Below, one piece after another: positions 6,212 to 9,013 of a stretch of 9,013 bases of DNA. The position numbers and the translations under genes are program-made. Source of the stretch: Leptospira perolatii (GTDB lineage: Bacteria; Spirochaetota; Leptospiria; Leptospirales; Leptospiraceae). The stretch covers positions 1-9,013 of the forward strand of contig NZ_NPDZ01000026.1 of assembly GCF_002811875.1 (NCBI RefSeq). Direction: 5' to 3'. Position 1 is the stretch's first letter. Every line of letters starts with the position of its first letter. The notes beneath the pieces are model-generated. The model had not been told where the DNA came from. It ran no database searches and saw only the letters and a list, made by a program, of their open reading frames with translations.

Positions 6212-6982
6212 CTAGAGTATTGGGGGCTTCAGTCGAAGTACTTGTTCCAATAAGTCTCCATCCCTGGAAATAATGGAGCTCATGCGAACTCGGTCCCATT
6301 TTTGGGGGTTCCCGTCCAGGTTCACCAGCAGCCCCCCCGCCTCTCTTACAGCCACCGCGCCTGCCGCAAAATCCCAGATTTTTGCCCCATTCAGATTTAA
6401 AAATATATCTGTTTTTCCCTCCAGTAGCTCCTTAAACCCGGCGCCAGTTGCACCTAATGCACGGGAAGCCATGGCTTCCTTTGAAACATTACGGATCCAC
6501 TCAAAATGACCATCAAGTAGTGTATTATTGATTTCTAAAGAAACCAGGCTATGCGAGAGAGGTTTTGATCTTTGCAGACTGATTTTTTCCCCGTTCAGGC
6601 TTGCACCCTTCCCTTTTTCTGCCAGTATAATCGTGGCAGACGCTGGAAAGTAAATACATCCGACTTTCGGTTCCTTATTTTCGATGTAAGATAGCACAAT
6701 ACTAAATTCAGGAATTCCACGCGAAAACAATGCACTCCCATCCAGCTCATCGCAAACGATGCATGTTTCAGGCAACGGTTCTTTATTTTCCTGCTCTTCC
6801 AAAACTAGGGGTATGCCGGAAAATTCCTTTCTCAAACGATTGCTCAGAATTTCATGAGAAGCAATATCGGCTTGGGTCAAGACCTGCATAGGATCTTTTA
6901 AGTTGTAACTTGACTTGCCGTCGAAGTGTTTGAGCACTTCTTTACCTGCTTCGTTGGCAATCGCCTTAAATATGGAAAGCAT
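6212..6982 (-). CDS. Inositol monophosphatase family protein
   Basis: A 256-aa cytosolic enzyme of the Mg-dependent, lithium-sensitive phosphatase superfamily (inositol monophosphatase, CysQ and related enzymes). Metal-site motifs are present: TQADIASHE (36-44), the VLEEQ acidic pair (E62/E63), CDELDGSALF (D78, D81; the usual form is DPLDGT-N-F), and the C-terminal WDFAAGAVAVREAGG (D204, 203-217). Length is normal. The substrate cannot be read from sequence; inositol-1-phosphate, 3'-phosphoadenosine 5'-phosphate or another sugar phosphate are possible. The Glu in place of Pro in DPLDG is unusual but the Asp residues are kept. The gene begins 28 bases after the HEAT-repeat gene on the same strand, without a strong Shine-Dalgarno, so the two are probably co-transcribed. 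Confidence 0.92.
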   Translation of the reverse strand: MLSIFKAIANEAGKEVLKHFDGKSSYNLKDPMQVLTQADIASHEILSNRLRKEFSGIPLVLEEQENKEPLPETCIVCDELDGSALFSRGIPEFSIVLSYIENKEPKVGCIYFPASATIILAEKGKGASLNGEKISLQRSKPLSHSLVSLEINNTLLDGHFEWIRNVSKEAMASRALGATGAGFKELLEGKTDIFLNLNGAKIWDFAAGAVAVREAGGLLVNLDGNPQKWDRVRMSSIISRDGDLLEQVLRLKPPIL

Positions 6983-7010
6983 TATAGAGGAATATTAAAT
7001 AATTGAAATA

Positions 7011-8372
7011 TTAGGGCGTTTGCTCGCTCGGGGCTGGCTCGTTCGGCTGCGAATTCTGATCATTTGATGGAGCAGCTTCCGGAACAGAATCTAGAATCGG
7101 AGGCCTTTTCCTTTTTTTGGTCTTCTTAGGAGGCTTGATATTTCTGACTTTGATAAAAGGACCGAATACCCATCCCTTCACTACGTCTGTAAAAGAATCT
7201 TTGAATTTTGTAGCTACCATTACGTGGTAATAAAAATCTTCGATCTTCCTACCATCCACTTCGATGATAAATCTCTTATGGCTTTTCCCCAGAATCTTTC
7301 CGACCTCTCCCATTTCCAATTCACGGATTACTTCTGCTCCAACATAAGGCATACGTAAGAGCGGAGTGTTTTGACGAGTGATCGTAAGAAATTTTCCGTA
7401 CGCCTTTAATCTATATAACCTAATGCTGATTTCTTTTACTACTGCCTCCGAATTGGAAAAGGATTCTAAAATTCGAATCAGTGCAAAGATCGCGTAGGAA
7501 TTCCTTTGCTCAGCCAAAGTATCCAGGATCTGGGTTCTAAGATTTTCTTTATTCGTAAAAGCATCTTCCAGAATGCTCATTGCAGTTCGAGTCTTATGAA
7601 CTCCCAGTGCTTGCACCGCCGCTTTTTGCAACTGTTCGTCTTCTGAATTTAGATTATCCACGAACAACCGAATGTCTTCTGGTACTTGATAATATCCGAG
7701 AGCTGCAATGGAAGCTAATACGATTTCCTTATCAGAAGAAGTGAGCCCCTTTTGCAACAAGACTTCTCTAGCTCCAGGATCCAGAGTTTTTCCCATTCCC
7801 TTAAAGCAAGCGACTCGAATGTCCCTGTCTTCAGATTTAGTACCTTCGTAAAAATAATCTAAGGATGCAGGAGATCCTATATCCGCGAGTCCTTGGTAGG
7901 CCGCTTGGCGAGCGGTTTCGCCGTCTCGATCGATCATCTTATGCAAATAATAAACGCCTTTTCTAGATTTTAGCCTTCCTAATGCTAAGGCAGCGGCGGC
8001 CCTCACTCTAGGTATAGGATGATTCAATGCATAATAACCTAATTTTGTAATGTTTCTGTATGCTTCGGAGCGAAAGACTCCAAGTAAGCCGTCTCTGAAC
8101 TGCAGATCGTACTTACGAAGCTCGTTTTCATTCTCCTGTGTCGGCTCTTGGTTTTGGTTTTGAGGATTGGGTTGAGTGTTTTCCGGATTTTGAGAATCAC
8201 CTTCCTGCGCAGTTGGACCGCCGCTTGGTGTATCCTGAGAATAAAGGGAAAGAATGGAAGTTCCAAAAAACAATCCGATTACGAGCAAAATTGGAGTTAG
8301 ATCTAGATAATTCCGATTCGCCACTATGTATTTTGAAGAAGACATCCGATCCCAAAAACCAATTCGTTTCAT
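7011..8372 (-). CDS. Exported HEAT-repeat protein with SH3-like C-terminal region
   Basis: A 453-aa protein. A long polar N-terminus leads to a hydrophobic segment (about 26-44, TPILLVIGLFFGTSILSLYS) that would be a signal peptide or membrane anchor, so the rest is extracytoplasmic. If Met10 is the start, the N-terminus is more signal-like; an in-frame stop at 8379-8381 excludes starts further upstream. Residues 47-85 are a low-complexity Gln/Asn/Pro/Glu linker. Residues about 85-325 hold HEAT-type (PBS-lyase-like) helical repeats, e.g. VRAAAALALGRLKSR, ARQAAYQGLADIGSP, IRVACFKGMGKT, IVLASIAALGYYQ and LQKAAVQALGVHK, each ending near a conserved Gly. Residues about 330-410 look like a bacterial SH3-type domain (TPLLRMP, GEVGKILG, KGWVFGPFIKV). 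A Lys-rich patch and Pro/Asn/Gln tail (411-453) end the protein. Such proteins usually mediate binding; the partner is unknown. Confidence 0.88.
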   Translation of the reverse strand: MKRIGFWDRMSSSKYIVANRNYLDLTPILLVIGLFFGTSILSLYSQDTPSGGPTAQEGDSQNPENTQPNPQNQNQEPTQENENELRKYDLQFRDGLLGVFRSEAYRNITKLGYYALNHPIPRVRAAAALALGRLKSRKGVYYLHKMIDRDGETARQAAYQGLADIGSPASLDYFYEGTKSEDRDIRVACFKGMGKTLDPGAREVLLQKGLTSSDKEIVLASIAALGYYQVPEDIRLFVDNLNSEDEQLQKAAVQALGVHKTRTAMSILEDAFTNKENLRTQILDTLAEQRNSYAIFALIRILESFSNSEAVVKEISIRLYRLKAYGKFLTITRQNTPLLRMPYVGAEVIRELEMGEVGKILGKSHKRFIIEVDGRKIEDFYYHVMVATKFKDSFTDVVKGWVFGPFIKVRNIKPPKKTKKRKRPPILDSVPEAAPSNDQNSQPNEPAPSEQTP

Positions 8373-8464
8373 TAAGCTCTATTCTTTTTTTCGACACATA
8401 TTTCAGTTACATTCATTATTTTCGGCACCTCGACTTGGTTCGATGACCCAGAAGCACCTGCTTT

Positions 8465-8480
8465 CGAACTTCAAAGTTCG
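8465..8480. promoter_or_regulatory. Inverted repeat in the hflX/HEAT divergent promoter region
   Basis: CGAACTT and AAGTTCG form a perfect 7-base-arm inverted repeat with a 2-base centre. It lies in the 201-base region between the two divergent genes, 93 bases before the hflX start and 92 bases before the HEAT gene start, and overlaps a candidate -35 of hflX. This geometry suits an operator, but no regulator can be named. Confidence 0.35.
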
Positions 8481-8496
8481 CAAAAAACTTTAAAAT
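8470..8496 (+). promoter_or_regulatory. Candidate hflX promoter
   Basis: TTCAAA (8470-8475) and TAAAAT (8491-8496) are fair -35 and good -10 matches, but the spacer is only 15 bases. An alternative pair is TTCGCA (8477-8482) with TACTTT (8501-8506), 18 bases apart. Either would put the transcription start upstream of 8520. The inverted repeat overlaps the -35. The rest of 8373-8573 holds no gene, and no convincing minus-strand promoter for the HEAT gene was found there. Confidence 0.25.
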
Positions 8497-8559
8497 CCTG
8501 TACTTTTTACATCCGACTTGGACTTCCCAAAAAAGTAGGAGCTCCCCGAACTGCTTGAC

Positions 8560-8563
8560 GGAG
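8560..8563 (+). promoter_or_regulatory. Ribosome-binding site of hflX
   Basis: GGAG lies 10 bases before the ATG at 8574, with a further purine-rich stretch between. An in-frame TGA at 8556-8558 rules out any start further upstream. Confidence 0.5.
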
Positions 8564-8573
8564 ACAAGAGAAC

Positions 8574-9013
8574 ATGGTAATTCTTGAAAAAAGGAGTGAT
8601 CGTATTAGTAAGCTCAGCGGAAACCTATCCGGTCTCAAATCAAACCAAATCCATCGCCTCAAAAAACTCTCCGAACGGAGAATCAGGGAAAATGTAATTA
8701 TCACTCAGGATGTTTCCCGCCTACTCTGTGAAATCTCTCACGAAATCAGTCGCCAAGTCGGAATCTTAATCGATCGTTCAGGATATGTAACACACGTGAT
8801 TGTAGGATCCGACAGTTCGATCGACATCCCGTGGCTGGATAGAATTAGAACATCCGAAGCAAGACTAAGAGGCTTACGATTAGTTCACACTCACTTAAAA
8901 GACGAAGCACTCAACCAGGAAGATTTGACAGACTTGGCCTTGCTTCGACTGGATTATCTTACAGCGGTTACAGTTGGAGCAGATGGTTTTCCGAAGGTAT
9001 TGTTTTCCGCACA
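8574..9013 (+). CDS. hflX: GTPase HflX, N-terminal fragment (cut by the window edge)
   Basis: The first 146 residues of a long-form HflX, a ribosome-associated GTPase that splits or rescues stalled 70S ribosomes, notably under heat stress, in other bacteria. Visible are the N-terminal signature [17 protein letters not shown] (16-32) and the HflX N-terminal domain: [19 protein letters not shown] (61-79), [13 protein letters not shown] (96-108) and [17 protein letters not shown] (116-132). The G-domain is not reached before the window ends at 9013; there is no stop, so the gene is open at the right. This type of extended N-terminus, with GxxSGLK and the [15 protein letters not shown] block, is found in long HflX forms. 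The ATG at 8574 is the first in-frame start after a TGA. It is transcribed away from the HEAT-repeat gene and probably has its own promoter. Confidence 0.93.
   Translation, partial: MVILEKRSDRISKLSGNLSGLKSNQIHRLKKLSERRIRENVIITQDVSRLLCEISHEISRQVGILIDRSGYVTHVIVGSDSSIDIPWLDRIRTSEARLRGLRLVHTHLKDEALNQEDLTDLALLRLDYLTAVTVGADGFPKVLFSA

Noticed and set aside
6024..6299. 91-codon minus-strand frame bridging the mgtC-like and inositol monophosphatase genes
   Set aside because: It overlaps both well-supported genes in another frame and shows no recognisable domain.
8138..8446. 102-codon plus-strand frame opposite the HEAT-gene start
   Set aside because: It is produced by the low-complexity Gln/Asn/Pro linker on the other strand and crosses the HEAT-gene start.
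8507..8704. 65-codon minus-strand frame over the hflX start
   Set aside because: Antisense to the conserved HflX N-terminus with no supporting motif.

Overview
The window looks like chromosomal DNA from a spirochaete, most probably a Leptospira. This is an inference from the gene repertoire (an RsbU-type phosphatase with a huge extracytoplasmic region, stand-alone STAS and RsbW-like proteins, exported HEAT-repeat protein, long-form HflX), the moderate AT-richness and the Lys/Glu/Ser-rich proteins. No marker gene settles the species. Eight of the nine genes lie on the minus strand, so they are described in the order they are transcribed, from right to left; only the hflX fragment at the right edge is on the plus strand.

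Right part (about 4978-9013): a 201-base divergent intergenic region separates the start of hflX (plus strand, cut by the window edge) from a minus-strand run. That run encodes an exported HEAT-repeat protein with an SH3-like C-terminal region, an inositol-monophosphatase-family enzyme 28 bases downstream, an MgtC/SapB-family membrane protein, and a small DUF2007-like protein. The gaps are short (28, 78 and 73 bases), so some or all of these may be co-transcribed, although a small hairpin sits on the mgtC stop codon.

Left part (about 90-4766): after a 211-base gap comes a very tight four-gene minus-strand operon: an all-helical protein of unknown function (307 aa), a STAS-domain anti-sigma-factor antagonist (1-base gap), an RsbW-like ATP-binding anti-sigma/serine-kinase protein (16-base gap), and a 989-aa membrane phosphatase (8-base overlap). 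The last three are the parts of a partner-switching circuit. The kinase phosphorylates the STAS protein, the sensor-coupled PP2C phosphatase removes the phosphate, and the free STAS protein sequesters the kinase from its target. No sigma factor is encoded here, so the regulated target is either elsewhere or not a sigma factor; the unknown first gene is the obvious local candidate for an extra component.

The most notable points are the approximately 625-residue coiled-coil-rich extracytoplasmic region of the phosphatase, the unrecognised 307-aa protein that heads the operon, a pair of imperfect 25-base direct repeats just beyond the phosphatase stop that resemble an insertion-sequence end, and a perfect 7-base-arm inverted repeat in the hflX/HEAT divergent promoter region. 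No RNA genes, CRISPR arrays or intact mobile elements were seen. No stretch over 300 bases lacks a gene.
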